This document shows positions 18,646 through 27,058 of a DNA stretch of 64,000 nt, piece after piece. The first letter of the stretch is position 1; every line of letters begins with the position of its first letter. This stretch comes from Synergistaceae bacterium (GTDB lineage: Bacteria > Synergistota > Synergistia > Synergistales > Aminithiophilaceae). Both the position numbers and the translations under genes were made by a program. The notes beneath the pieces are model-generated. The model saw nothing but the letters and a program-made list of their open reading frames with translations, did not search any database and was not told the origin of the DNA. The DNA lies in contig JAESII010000004.1 in NCBI GenBank assembly GCA_016756725.1, positions 558,001 through 622,000 on the forward strand. The letters run 5' to 3'.

Positions 18646-19425
18646 ATGAAAAAGATCCTGGCCGCCTGTCTGCTCACCCTGCTGCTTGCCGCAACGGCCC
18701 TTGCCGCGACGGAGACGATCACCGTCGGCGTCACGCCCTTCCCCCATAAGGACATCATGGAAGTCGTCAGGGGACTGCTCGCCAAAGAGGGCTACGAGCT
18801 CGTCATCCGGGAGTTCAGCGACTACGTCACGCCCAACAGCGCCCTGGCCGAAGGGAGCCTGGACGCCAACTTCTTCCAGCACGTTCCCTACCTGGAAAAC
18901 ACCTGCGCCGAAAAGGGCTTCGACCTCGTCTGGGTCGCCAAGGTCCACATCGAACCCCTAGGCCTCTACTCGGAGAAGATCAAGGCCCTCGCGGAGCTGA
19001 AGGAGGGTGACTCCATCGCCATCCCCAACGACGGCACCAACTGTGCCCGGGCCCTGCGCCTCCTGGAGGCCCACGGCGTGATCTCCGTCGCTTCAGGCGA
19101 ACTCGTCACGGCCTTCGACATCACCGAGAACCCCAAGAAGCTCAAGTTCATCGAACTGGACGCCGCCCAGCTCCCGCGGACGCTGAAGGACGTCACCGCC
19201 GCCGTCATCAACACCAACTTCGCCTCCGAGGCGGGCCTCATCCCCTCCAAGGACGCCCTGATCATCGAAAGCGGCGACTCGCCCTACGCCAACGTCATCG
19301 CCGTCAGGGCCGAAAGCGCCGAAACGCCCGCCGTCAAGGCCCTGGCTCGGGCCGCCACGTCGCCGGAAGTCAGGGCCTTCATCGAAGAGCACCTCGTTCC
19401 CCGGGGCATCGTCCCGGCATTCTAG
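18646..19425 (+). CDS. metQ: MetQ/NlpA-family substrate-binding protein
   Basis: 259 aa periplasmic binding protein of the NlpA/MetQ family: ITVGVTPFPHKDIMEVV at the start of the mature protein, DANFFQHVPYLE, the IAIPNDGTNCARAL segment and a C-terminal VIAVRAE region. The first ~21 residues are a signal peptide, but there is no lipobox cysteine; the cleavage site looks like ALA-AT, so the protein would be soluble and periplasmic instead of lipid-anchored. No metN or metI partner lies beside it, so it must use a transporter encoded elsewhere. Start ATG at 18646 follows AAAAGGAGAG. Regulation may be by the upstream leader peptide. Confidence 0.85.
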   Translation: MKKILAACLLTLLLAATALAATETITVGVTPFPHKDIMEVVRGLLAKEGYELVIREFSDYVTPNSALAEGSLDANFFQHVPYLENTCAEKGFDLVWVAKVHIEPLGLYSEKIKALAELKEGDSIAIPNDGTNCARALRLLEAHGVISVASGELVTAFDITENPKKLKFIELDAAQLPRTLKDVTAAVINTNFASEAGLIPSKDALIIESGDSPYANVIAVRAESAETPAVKALARAATSPEVRAFIEEHLVPRGIVPAF

Positions 19426-19437
19426 GTTTCTTCGCCG

Positions 19438-19479
19438 TCCTTGCCGGGCCAAGGAGCGGTCAGCTCCGCCCGGCAAGGA
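19438..19479. terminator. Long GC-rich hairpin after metQ
   Basis: A perfect 12-bp stem (19438-19449 with 19468-19479) enclosing a second small stem GGAGC/GCTCC. No T-run follows, so factor-dependent termination or mRNA 3' protection are possible. A second perfect 10-bp stem lies at 19487-19496/19503-19512. Confidence 0.45.
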
Positions 19480-19644
19480 CCTTCGAGGCCCGTCAAGGGA
19501 CGTTGACGGGCCGGCTTGTGGGGGCTAGGGTAGGTGGCAGAGGCAGAAAAAACGGGGCAGGCGGCATGACGGAGGGCCTGGACGAACCGTCCTCCAGGGC
19601 TCCGTCAGGTGCCGCCTTCGGCTTGCGGACGTGGGGCAGGGTGG

Positions 19645-21015
19645 ATGATGAGACAGACGAACAGCCTCAAAACGGACAAGATGTCGGCCCTGCTGACGCG
19701 ATACTCCTTCCCCGCCATCGTCGGGATGGTCGTCAATGCCTTGTACAACGTCGTCGATCGGATCTTCATCGGCAACGCCCCCGACCTGGGGGCCTACGGA
19801 TTGGCGGGGATCACCATCGGTTTTCCGATCATGATCGTCCTCCTTTCCATCGCCCTCATGATCGGCGTCGGCGGGGCGACGCTCTTTTCCATCAAGCTTG
19901 GCGAGGGCAGGAACGAAGAGGCCCTCCACGTCCTGGGCAACGGCTTCTCCCTTCTGCTGATCGGCGGCACCCTCTTTCTGATTCTGGGGCAGCTCTTTCT
20001 CTCGCCGATCCTGCGGCTTTTCGGCGCCAGCGACGCCGTCCTTCCCTATTCGGCCGCCTACATGAGGGTCATCTTCTTCGGCGCCATCTTTCAGGTGACC
20101 AGTCTGGGCCTGAATAACTTCCTCCGCGCCGACGGACAGCCCAGACTGGCCATGATCACCATGTTCCTGGGCGCGGGCACGAACATCGTCCTCGACGGGC
20201 TCTTCATCTTCGGGCTCAAAATGGGCATGGCCGGAGCGGCTCTCGCCACCATCCTGGCCCAGGGCGCTTCCATGGTCTGGATTCTCTCCTACTTTCTGAG
20301 CCGCCGCGGCCAGAGCCGGATCGAAGGGAAATACATGAGACTCCGCCCCGACCTGGTCCGCAAGATCCTTCTCCTCGGTCTTCCCTCCTTCTTTCTCCAG
20401 ATCAGCAACAGCCTCCTCGGCATCGTCGTGAACAGGAGCCTGCTCCTTCACGGCGGCGACATCGCCGTTTCCGTCATGGGCGTCATCAACAGCGTCCAGA
20501 CGATCATCCTCATGCCCATCATCGGCCTCAATCAGGGCGTAAGGCCCATCGTCAGCTTCAACTTCGGGGCGCGAAAGCCCGACCGCATCAGGGAAGCGGA
20601 AAAGCTCGCCATCGCCGCCGCCACCCTTTACGCCCTCATCGGCTGGGTCCTGACGCGACTCTTTCCCGTCCAGATCGTCTCCATCTTCAACCGCGAGCCC
20701 GACCTGGTGCGCTTCGGCGTCACCGCCGTCCGGATCTGGTTCTGGTGCCTGCCCGTCGTGGGCTTTCAGGTCCTGGGGGCGAACTTCTTCCAGTGCATCG
20801 GACGGCCCGGATCGGCCGTCGTGCTGACCCTCACGAGACAGGGCTTCCTTCTCATCCCGGCGATCCTCCTCTTTTCCCGGCTCTGGGGCATCGACGGCAT
20901 CCTCTACGCCGCTCCCTTCGCCGACGCTTTTTCGGCCCTCATCACGGCCCTCGCCTTCGCCTTCGGCATCCGCTCCCTGACGGAACCTGCCCTGGGGGAG
21001 TCCCAGGACCGTTGA
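19645..21015 (+). CDS. MATE family multidrug/metabolite exporter
   Basis: 456 aa with about 12 membrane helices in two similar halves, MepA/NorM type. The first half begins SFPAIVGMVVNALYNVVDRIFIG, the family's characteristic first two helices; the second half has GLPSFFLQISNSLLGIVVNRSLL. These cation-driven antiporters export cationic compounds. Two adjacent ATG codons (19645, 19648) follow a weak GGCAGGGTGG ribosome site; the frame is open upstream but with no better signal. It stands alone; substrate unknown. Confidence 0.85.
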   Translation: MMRQTNSLKTDKMSALLTRYSFPAIVGMVVNALYNVVDRIFIGNAPDLGAYGLAGITIGFPIMIVLLSIALMIGVGGATLFSIKLGEGRNEEALHVLGNGFSLLLIGGTLFLILGQLFLSPILRLFGASDAVLPYSAAYMRVIFFGAIFQVTSLGLNNFLRADGQPRLAMITMFLGAGTNIVLDGLFIFGLKMGMAGAALATILAQGASMVWILSYFLSRRGQSRIEGKYMRLRPDLVRKILLLGLPSFFLQISNSLLGIVVNRSLLLHGGDIAVSVMGVINSVQTIILMPIIGLNQGVRPIVSFNFGARKPDRIREAEKLAIAAATLYALIGWVLTRLFPVQIVSIFNREPDLVRFGVTAVRIWFWCLPVVGFQVLGANFFQCIGRPGSAVVLTLTRQGFLLIPAILLFSRLWGIDGILYAAPFADAFSALITALAFAFGIRSLTEPALGESQDR

Positions 21016-21063
21016 CGGCCCTTGTGCCCCCCCTCTTTCCGTGCAAAAGATCCTTCTCGGGCG

Positions 21064-21069
21064 TAGAAT
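21064..21069 (+). promoter_or_regulatory. Candidate -10 box of GntR regulator gene
   Basis: TAGAAT 18 bases before the ATG at 21087; no good -35 hexamer is seen. If used, the mRNA would begin near 21076. Confidence 0.3.
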
Positions 21070-21086
21070 AGAACCATCCATCCTTG

Positions 21087-21776
21087 ATGAATGCATTTAT
21101 CCATACTGTCGGGGAGTTGAAGGAGATGACCCTAAACGCCGAGGAGCGAGCCTACCGATCCATCATCGAGCTGATCCTGTCAGGACAGTATCGGCCCGGC
21201 GATTTTCTGCTCGAGCTCGAACTGGCTCCGCGGCTCGAGATGAGCCGGACTCCCGTCAGCCGGGCCCTGAGCCGGCTTGTCGCCGAGGGTTTCCTCAGTA
21301 AGATGCCGAAAAAGGGCTGCTACATCCCCCTGCCGACGCCGGAAGACGCCGAAGAGGTCTTTTCGGCCCGGGCCGTCGTCGAGAGCGAAGCCGCGGCTCG
21401 GGCGGCCAGGCTGGCGACGGAGGAGGAGATCGACCGCCTTTGGGCCATCGTGGCCGAAGACAACGAAGCGGTCCACAAGAGACAGAAGGAGCTCTTCGCC
21501 CGCATCAACGAGGACTTTCACTTCTCCGTGGCCCGGGCGAGCCACAATGCCTACCTGGAGAAATGGGTCCGCAACGCCTTCTGGCGGTGCAACATCTACG
21601 TCTTCTACTTCGACAGCTTCTACCGCCTCAACAACCACGACATCCCCCCCCAGGAGACGCCCCGGCAGCATGTGCGGATCATCGAGGCCATAGCCGCCGG
21701 CGACCCCGACGAGGCGTCCCGGGCCATGGCCGATCACGTCCTTCACACCTACAGCGTCTCCCTCTTCGGCAAATGA
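21087..21776 (+). CDS. GntR/FCD-family transcriptional regulator
   Basis: 229 aa if the ATG at 21087 is used; an ATG at 21126 would give a shorter protein that still holds the whole DNA-binding domain, but its AAGGAG touches the start codon. Residues ~15-85 form the GntR winged helix (the recognition helix region is MSRTPVSRALSRLVAEGFL) and residues ~90-225 form an FCD domain with metal-binding histidines (NEDFHFSVA, QHVRIIEAIAAGD, ADHVLHTY). It precedes, on the same strand, the TauE/TAXI-TRAP/amidohydrolase genes and probably responds to an acid or amino-acid-like ligand they carry. An AATGCAT element recurs at its own start (21090-21096) and at 21944-21950 before the TauE gene. Confidence 0.85.
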   Translation: MNAFIHTVGELKEMTLNAEERAYRSIIELILSGQYRPGDFLLELELAPRLEMSRTPVSRALSRLVAEGFLSKMPKKGCYIPLPTPEDAEEVFSARAVVESEAAARAARLATEEEIDRLWAIVAEDNEAVHKRQKELFARINEDFHFSVARASHNAYLEKWVRNAFWRCNIYVFYFDSFYRLNNHDIPPQETPRQHVRIIEAIAAGDPDEASRAMADHVLHTYSVSLFGK

Positions 21777-21884
21777 CCGGACTCTCGCCTGCCCTGATGG
21801 ACTCGACGGTCCGGTCTCACCTGTCGAGGCAAACGTTACCTCTTTCTCCACCTGACCGCCCTGATCCGCATAAAGTGGCCTTTC

Positions 21885-21950
21885 TTGACAGGTCCCCGCC
21901 GACATGGTAAGAATGCTTTGAGAAAAGCATGCAATAATCCAACAATGCAT
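21885..21950 (+). promoter_or_regulatory. Promoter of TauE/TRAP unit with possible operator
   Basis: TTGACA at 21885-21890 and TAAGAA at 21908-21913 with 17 bases between. Downstream, GCATGC (21928-21933) and AATGCAT (21944-21950) could form a GntR-type operator; the second element is also present at the start of the preceding regulator gene. The rest of the 280-base gap (21777-22056) holds nothing else I recognise. Confidence 0.4.
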
Positions 21951-22056
21951 CCACAGATCGGAGGCTCCGGGGGAAGGGCCGAACCGGAACGATGTCCCAC
22001 CGGGCTTCGGCAAAGGCGAAGCCCAAGAGAACGCTAGCTAAAGGTCGTGAATCCGA

Positions 22057-22812
22057 ATGAGCCTGACGCTCTTCCATTTCGTTGGCATTGTGGTGATCGG
22101 TTTTCTCCAGGGCTTTCTCAACACCGTCGCCGGAGGCGGCTCCCTTCTGGTGCTTCCGGCTCTGACCTTTCTGGGCATGGATCTGGCCGTGGCCAACGGG
22201 ACCAACCGCGTGGCGATTCTCCTCCAGAGCATCTCCGGAGCGGCCAGCTTCAAGAAGCAGAAGGCCCTTTCGCTGAAGGTGGCCCTGCCCCTCGCGGCGG
22301 CCTCGACGGCAGGCGCCGTCGTCGGCACCCTCCTGGCCGTCAAGGTCGACAAGCGGACGCTGAACCTCGTCATCGCCACCCTGATCTCCATCATGGCCCT
22401 TCTGCTGGTCTTCAAGCCCAGGATGTGGGAGGGGAACCAGGAGCGGAAGTGGCCCAAGTGGGCCGTCTACGCCGTCTTCTTCGCCGTGGGGATCTACGGC
22501 GGCTTCATCCAGGCCGGCGTCGGGTTCTTCTTCTCCTGGGCCCTCGCCCTCGCAGCCGGTATGGACCTCGTCGCCGGCAACGCCGTCAAGACCATCATCA
22601 TCGGCTCCTACACGACGATCAGCTTGATCCTCTTTTTCATGAACGGCCTCGTCGACCTTCCCGTCGGCCTCGTACTGGCCCTCGGCAGTGCCGGGGGGGC
22701 GGTGCTGGGCGCCAAGTTCACCGTCGCCAAGGGAACGAAATGGGTGCGCTGGGTTCTGGCCACCGTCGTCGTGATCAGTGCCGTCAAGATGTTTCTTGAC
22801 GCACTGGCCTGA
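22057..22812 (+). CDS. TauE/SafE-family (TSUP) membrane permease
   Basis: 251 aa, eight hydrophobic segments, with the family's paired motifs: GFLQGFLNTVAGGGSLL near the N-terminus and its repeat GGFIQAGVGFFFSWALAL in the second half. Members move sulfite, sulfoacetate or other small organic anions. The start ATG at 22057 has only a weak AAAGGT ribosome site. The gene sits between a GntR regulator and a TAXI-TRAP system, so it may move a related acidic substrate; the direction of transport cannot be read from sequence. Confidence 0.82.
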   Translation: MSLTLFHFVGIVVIGFLQGFLNTVAGGGSLLVLPALTFLGMDLAVANGTNRVAILLQSISGAASFKKQKALSLKVALPLAAASTAGAVVGTLLAVKVDKRTLNLVIATLISIMALLLVFKPRMWEGNQERKWPKWAVYAVFFAVGIYGGFIQAGVGFFFSWALALAAGMDLVAGNAVKTIIIGSYTTISLILFFMNGLVDLPVGLVLALGSAGGAVLGAKFTVAKGTKWVRWVLATVVVISAVKMFLDALA

Positions 22813-22903
22813 GCGTAGAGGGGTTTGCGTCACAGCCGGCAAGATCATCGCGCGGAGGTCCGTCAACGGAAACAGGAGCGTGTCTTGAAAGGAGAGATGT
22901 TTC

Positions 22904-23875
22904 ATGAGGCTCAACGCGAAGAAGTTCATCGGCATCGTCATGGTCATGGCCCTGTTGTCCCTTTCGGCGACGGCCTTTGCCGCCACCAAGCAGCTCACCA
23001 TCGGTACGGCCTCACCCACGGGGGGCTGGATGATGCTCGCCTCCACGGCGGCCAAGCTGATCAATGAAAACGTGCCCGGCACGAATCTGACGCCCGTTCC
23101 GAGCCCCCGCGGCGGCGTGGAGAACATCGAGACCATCCTCTCCGGCGAGAGGGAGATGGGCCTGGTCATGGCCAATTCGGCCTTTGCCGCCATCCGGGGA
23201 GAGGCTCCCTTCACGGAGCCGGCCAAGGGCCTGGCGGGCTGGTTTTCGGCCCATTACGGCTACTGGTACCTCCTCGTCCGCGAGGACAGCGGCATCGAAT
23301 CCTTCGCCGACCTCAAGGGCAAGCGCATCGCCATCGGGAACCCCGGAGACGGCGATGAAGCCCTGAACCGGGATGTCTTCAAGCTCCTCGGCCTGGCCTG
23401 GGAGGACTTCTCTCCCGAATATGCCGGACTCTCGGGCGCCGTCGATCTCATCAAGCAGAATCAGATCCACGCCCTCGCCTATGTGGGCGCCCCCAAGCTG
23501 CCCAGCCTGAACGAGCTCCTCGTCACGAAGAAGATGCGCCTCCTCACCTTCACCGACGAAGAGCTGGAGAAGATCACCGAAGCCCTGCCCTACCTCGTCG
23601 TCAGGGAGATGCCCCAGAGCGACTTCCCCGAGATGATCCTGCCCTCCGACCCCGCCAAGGTCCTTTCCATGAACCACGTCGTCGTCTGCAGCGACAAGAT
23701 CCCTGCCGATGACATGTATGCCTACACGAAGGCCGTCTTCTCCAACCTCGATGAAATCCACGCAGCGAGCAAGGCCTTTTCCGTCATTACCCTCGAAAGC
23801 GCCGTCTCGGGAATGCCCGTTCCCTTCCACGAAGGGGCGGCCCGTTACTTCAAGGAAGCGGGCGTCCTGAAGTAA
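22904..23875 (+). CDS. TAXI-family TRAP transporter substrate-binding protein
   Basis: 323 aa with a signal peptide (residues 1-27, cleavage after AFA). The mature start LTIGTASPTGGWMMLASTAAKLINE is the hallmark of the TAXI class, which binds glutamate, 2-oxoglutarate or related acids. Other family features: PRGGVENIETILSGEREMG, FADLKGKRIAIGNPGDGDE and a C-terminal PFHEGAARYFKEAGV. Start ATG follows GAAAGGAGAG. Pairs with the fused permease 174 bases downstream. Confidence 0.92.
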   Translation: MRLNAKKFIGIVMVMALLSLSATAFAATKQLTIGTASPTGGWMMLASTAAKLINENVPGTNLTPVPSPRGGVENIETILSGEREMGLVMANSAFAAIRGEAPFTEPAKGLAGWFSAHYGYWYLLVREDSGIESFADLKGKRIAIGNPGDGDEALNRDVFKLLGLAWEDFSPEYAGLSGAVDLIKQNQIHALAYVGAPKLPSLNELLVTKKMRLLTFTDEELEKITEALPYLVVREMPQSDFPEMILPSDPAKVLSMNHVVVCSDKIPADDMYAYTKAVFSNLDEIHAASKAFSVITLESAVSGMPVPFHEGAARYFKEAGVLK

Positions 23876-23914
23876 GGGATCCGTCCTCAGACGGACTGTC
23901 TCCTGTCCCTGTCT

Positions 23915-23947
23915 GTCGAGAAGGCTCGAATCCGGGGCCTTCTCGAC
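23915..23947 (+). terminator. Hairpin between TAXI binding protein and permease
   Basis: An 11-bp perfect stem (23915-23925 with 23937-23947) followed by TCTTTC. A weak terminator here would leave more binding protein than permease, a common arrangement. Confidence 0.45.
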
Positions 23948-24049
23948 TCTTTCGGAAGCACGGCTGTCCCTCTTCCCCTGTCAGCCCTTTCTTTTTGCCG
24001 GCCTGAAGAGAGGGCGCTCACCGTCCCGGCCATTGAGGAGGTAGGTGCT

Positions 24050-25633
24050 TTGGAAAAGGAAACGATGGAACTCCTGCGGTCGGAGGCCGTTGAGGCGTCC
24101 GAGATCGACGATATCCTCCGGAAAATCGAATCCATGGAAACGCCCGAAGAGCCCGCCAAAGGGCTGGGTCCCGAGATTCCCTGGGTCAATGCCCTTTTCG
24201 GCCTGATCTCTCTCGGCCTGCTCCTTTTCACCTTCTGGTCCGCGGCGATCCGTCCCATTCCCGCCTACGCCCAGAGGGCCATCCACCTCTGCTTCATCGT
24301 CACCCTCTGCGGTTTCACCAGCACGTCAGGATTCTTCAAGAACAAGGAGGGCAAACTGCCCCGGGCTGAGCAGATCCTCAACGTCCTCTTCATCACCGTC
24401 GGCGTCCTGGCCATCGCCTACTTCGCCTTTCACTGGAAGCGGCTTTATCTCTCCCAGATGAGTCCCGCCGACTATGTCCTGGCCGCTGTCGTGATCCTCG
24501 CCACCCTGGAGGTCACGCGACGCTCCATCGGCTGGACTTTGGTGGTCATCGTCGCCGTCGGCGTCACCTACGCCATGGTCGGCCCCTATCTCCCCGATGC
24601 CATCGCCCACCGGGGCTACACGCTGAACCGGATCATCACCCAGATCGTTGTCGGCACCGAGGGGGTCTTCAGCTCCACCCTCGGCATCTCCTCGACCTAT
24701 GTGGCGGCCTTCGTCTTCTTCGCCGGTTTCCTCGAGGCCTTCGGCGGCCTGAAGGTCTTCATGAAGCTGGCCCTGGCCGTGGCCGGAGCTCTCGTGGGAG
24801 GCCCGGCGAAAATCGCCATCGTCGCCAGCGCCTTCTTCGCCATGATCTCGGGCAGCACCGTCGCCAACGTCGTCTCCACCGGCTCCATCACCATCCCCCT
24901 CATGAAGCGCATGGGCTACCCCAAGGGCTGGTCCGGCGCCGTCGAGGCCTGCGCCTCGACGGGCGGCACCTTCACGCCGCCCATCATGGGGGCCACGGCC
25001 TTCATCCTGGCCGAGTTCATCGGCGTGCCCTACCTGGAGGTCATGAAGGCCGGCATGATCCCGGCCCTGCTCTACTACATCGGCCTCTACTCGGCCGTCC
25101 TCCTCGGCACGGGCCTCGTCACGCCTGCCGTCTACGCCCTTCTGGGCGTTCTCGTGGCTCCGGGTCTCATCAAGATGGGCGTCCAGCCCATGGCGGCCCA
25201 CATGTTCGTCTTCTACGTCGCCGCCCTCGCCCCCATCACGCCTCCCGTCGCCCTGGCGGCCTATGCCGCCGCGGGGATCGCCGACGCCAACCCCCTCACC
25301 GTGGGGACCCACGCCGTCAAGCTCGCCATGGTGGCCTTCTTCCTTCCCTACTTCTTCGTCCTCAACCCGGCCCTCCTCGGCTACGGGACGCTGCTGGAGA
25401 TCGTCCCCCCCTTCGCCACGGCCGCCCTCGGCGTCTTCGTCCTCGGCTTTGCCACCCAGGGTTTCTTCAAGAGATCCCTCCGCGTCTGGGAGCGCCTTCT
25501 CTGCGGCGCCTTCGCCCTTTCGCTCATCCTGCCGGAGAACTACTCCGATTTCATCGGCGTGGCCGGCATCGCCGTTATGGTGCTCTTTTTCGCGAAAACG
25601 GCCAAAAGACAGACCCCCTCGTTGGGGGCCTAG
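24050..25633 (+). CDS. TAXI-type TRAP transporter fused permease (DctQM fusion)
   Basis: 527 aa. After a short cytoplasmic N-terminus (~45 residues) come about 15 membrane helices. The N-terminal four correspond to the small DctQ-like unit and the rest to the DctM unit, with its ISGSTVANVVSTGSITIPLMKRMGY and CASTGGTFTPPIMGATAF motifs. Such single-polypeptide permeases use the sodium or proton gradient and partner with TAXI binding proteins like the gene before. TTG start at 24050 follows GAGGAGGTAGG. Confidence 0.92.
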   Translation: MEKETMELLRSEAVEASEIDDILRKIESMETPEEPAKGLGPEIPWVNALFGLISLGLLLFTFWSAAIRPIPAYAQRAIHLCFIVTLCGFTSTSGFFKNKEGKLPRAEQILNVLFITVGVLAIAYFAFHWKRLYLSQMSPADYVLAAVVILATLEVTRRSIGWTLVVIVAVGVTYAMVGPYLPDAIAHRGYTLNRIITQIVVGTEGVFSSTLGISSTYVAAFVFFAGFLEAFGGLKVFMKLALAVAGALVGGPAKIAIVASAFFAMISGSTVANVVSTGSITIPLMKRMGYPKGWSGAVEACASTGGTFTPPIMGATAFILAEFIGVPYLEVMKAGMIPALLYYIGLYSAVLLGTGLVTPAVYALLGVLVAPGLIKMGVQPMAAHMFVFYVAALAPITPPVALAAYAAAGIADANPLTVGTHAVKLAMVAFFLPYFFVLNPALLGYGTLLEIVPPFATAALGVFVLGFATQGFFKRSLRVWERLLCGAFALSLILPENYSDFIGVAGIAVMVLFFAKTAKRQTPSLGA

Positions 25634-25656
25634 CTGAAGACAAGGGAGGTCCGCCG

Positions 25657-26991
25657 ATGTCGGACGGCAAGGTCTTATTCGAGAATGCGCTCCTCTTTGA
25701 CGGAACGGGCAGCGAGCCCTTTGTCGGCTCCTTCGGCGTCGACGGGGCCGCTGTCGGCGTCGTCGAAGAGGGCCCGTCGCTGGGGGAGAGGGAGGAATGG
25801 CGCGGCGCCGAGCGGGTCGATCTCAAAGGCTACACCGTCATCCCCGGCCTGATCGACTGCCATGTCCATCTCACCTCACCCTGGAACAGCGGAGACCACG
25901 AGCCCTACTGGAAACTCGTCACGTCACCGTCCCTCAAGGCCCTCACCACGGCGGCCAACGCCAACCGCTGCCTCCGTGCCGGCTTCACGACGGTCCGCAA
26001 CTGCGGCGGCACCTCCTGGAACCTGCCTGAGGACGTGGCGGCCCGCCAGGCCATCGGAGCGGGCCTGTGCATCGGACCCCGCATCTGGGCCTCGGCCGGC
26101 GGCATCTCCATGACGGGCGGCCACGGCGACAGGGCCTATCCCGCCTACATGATCGCCCACCCCGAACTGGGCTGCGGCGTCGTCGCCGCCGACGGTCCCG
26201 ACGGATGCCTCAAGGCCGTCCGGGAGCGGATCAAATACGGCGCCGACTTCATCAAGATCTACACCACCGGCGGCGTCAGCACGCCCGGCGACGGCCCCTG
26301 CGCGGAAAACTTCACCCTCCAGGAGCTGCGGGCCATCGTCTCCGAAGCCCATCTCCACGGCAAGCGGGTGGCCACCCACGCCCAGGGCCTGGCGGGGATC
26401 CGCAACGCCGTCGAGGCCGGCGTCGACACGGTGGAGCACGGCTCCTTCCTCGACGAGGAGACGGCCTCGATCATGGCCGAAAAGGGCATCGCCCTCGTCA
26501 CGACCCTCCGCGTCTTCACCGCCATCCTGGAGCGCGGCGCGGGCTACCCCAACCCCGAAGCCCTCGCCAAGGCCATGCTCGTCGCGGAAAAGCAGCAGCA
26601 GGCCCTCAAGATCGCTCGGGCCGGGGGCGTCACCATCGCCTTCGGCACCGACTCTTCCCAGAGCATCCCCAACGGGAAAAACGCCGTTGAGCTGACGAGC
26701 CTCGTCAAGCTCGGCTTCTCCCCCCGGGAGGCCCTCCTCATGGCCACCCGCGACGCGGCCAGGGCCCTGGGCCTGGACGACGGACTGGGCACGTTGGTCC
26801 CCGGCAAAAGCGCCGACTTCCTCGTCGTCAGAGGCAACCCTCTGGAGGACATCACCCTGCTGGAGGACGAAAAAAACATCCGGGCCGTCGTCCTCGGGGG
26901 CAAGGCCAAGATCATGCGGGACGAAGCGGGCGAGGAGCACCAGTCGCAGGCCTTCTCTGTCCGGGCCCTCTCTAGGGCGCTCATGGGGTAG
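25657..26991 (+). CDS. Metal-dependent amidohydrolase (imidazolonepropionase/prolidase-like)
   Basis: 444 aa amidohydrolase. Metal ligands: GLIDCHVHLTSP, the carboxylated-lysine candidate in GADFIKIYTTGG, ATHAQGLAG and EHGSFLDEE histidines, and the aspartate in FGTDSS. The branch includes dipeptidases that cleave Xaa-Pro or acyl-amino-acid bonds. Directly downstream of a TAXI-TRAP transporter (23 bases), it probably hydrolyses the imported compound. Start ATG at 25657 follows GGGAGG. Confidence 0.85.
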   Translation: MSDGKVLFENALLFDGTGSEPFVGSFGVDGAAVGVVEEGPSLGEREEWRGAERVDLKGYTVIPGLIDCHVHLTSPWNSGDHEPYWKLVTSPSLKALTTAANANRCLRAGFTTVRNCGGTSWNLPEDVAARQAIGAGLCIGPRIWASAGGISMTGGHGDRAYPAYMIAHPELGCGVVAADGPDGCLKAVRERIKYGADFIKIYTTGGVSTPGDGPCAENFTLQELRAIVSEAHLHGKRVATHAQGLAGIRNAVEAGVDTVEHGSFLDEETASIMAEKGIALVTTLRVFTAILERGAGYPNPEALAKAMLVAEKQQQALKIARAGGVTIAFGTDSSQSIPNGKNAVELTSLVKLGFSPREALLMATRDAARALGLDDGLGTLVPGKSADFLVVRGNPLEDITLLEDEKNIRAVVLGGKAKIMRDEAGEEHQSQAFSVRALSRALMG

Positions 26992-27002
26992 GGTTCCCCT
27001 TT

Positions 27003-27030
27003 CTCCCCCGGTCCTCAGGGCCCGGGGGAG
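27003..27030 (+). terminator. GC-rich hairpin between amidohydrolase and dehydrogenase genes
   Basis: CTCCCCCGG near 27003 pairs with CCGGGGGAG ending near 27030; no T-run follows. It may only modulate read-through to the next gene. Confidence 0.35.
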
Positions 27031-27058
27031 CCGTTGCTTTCTCAAGGAGGCATGATCC

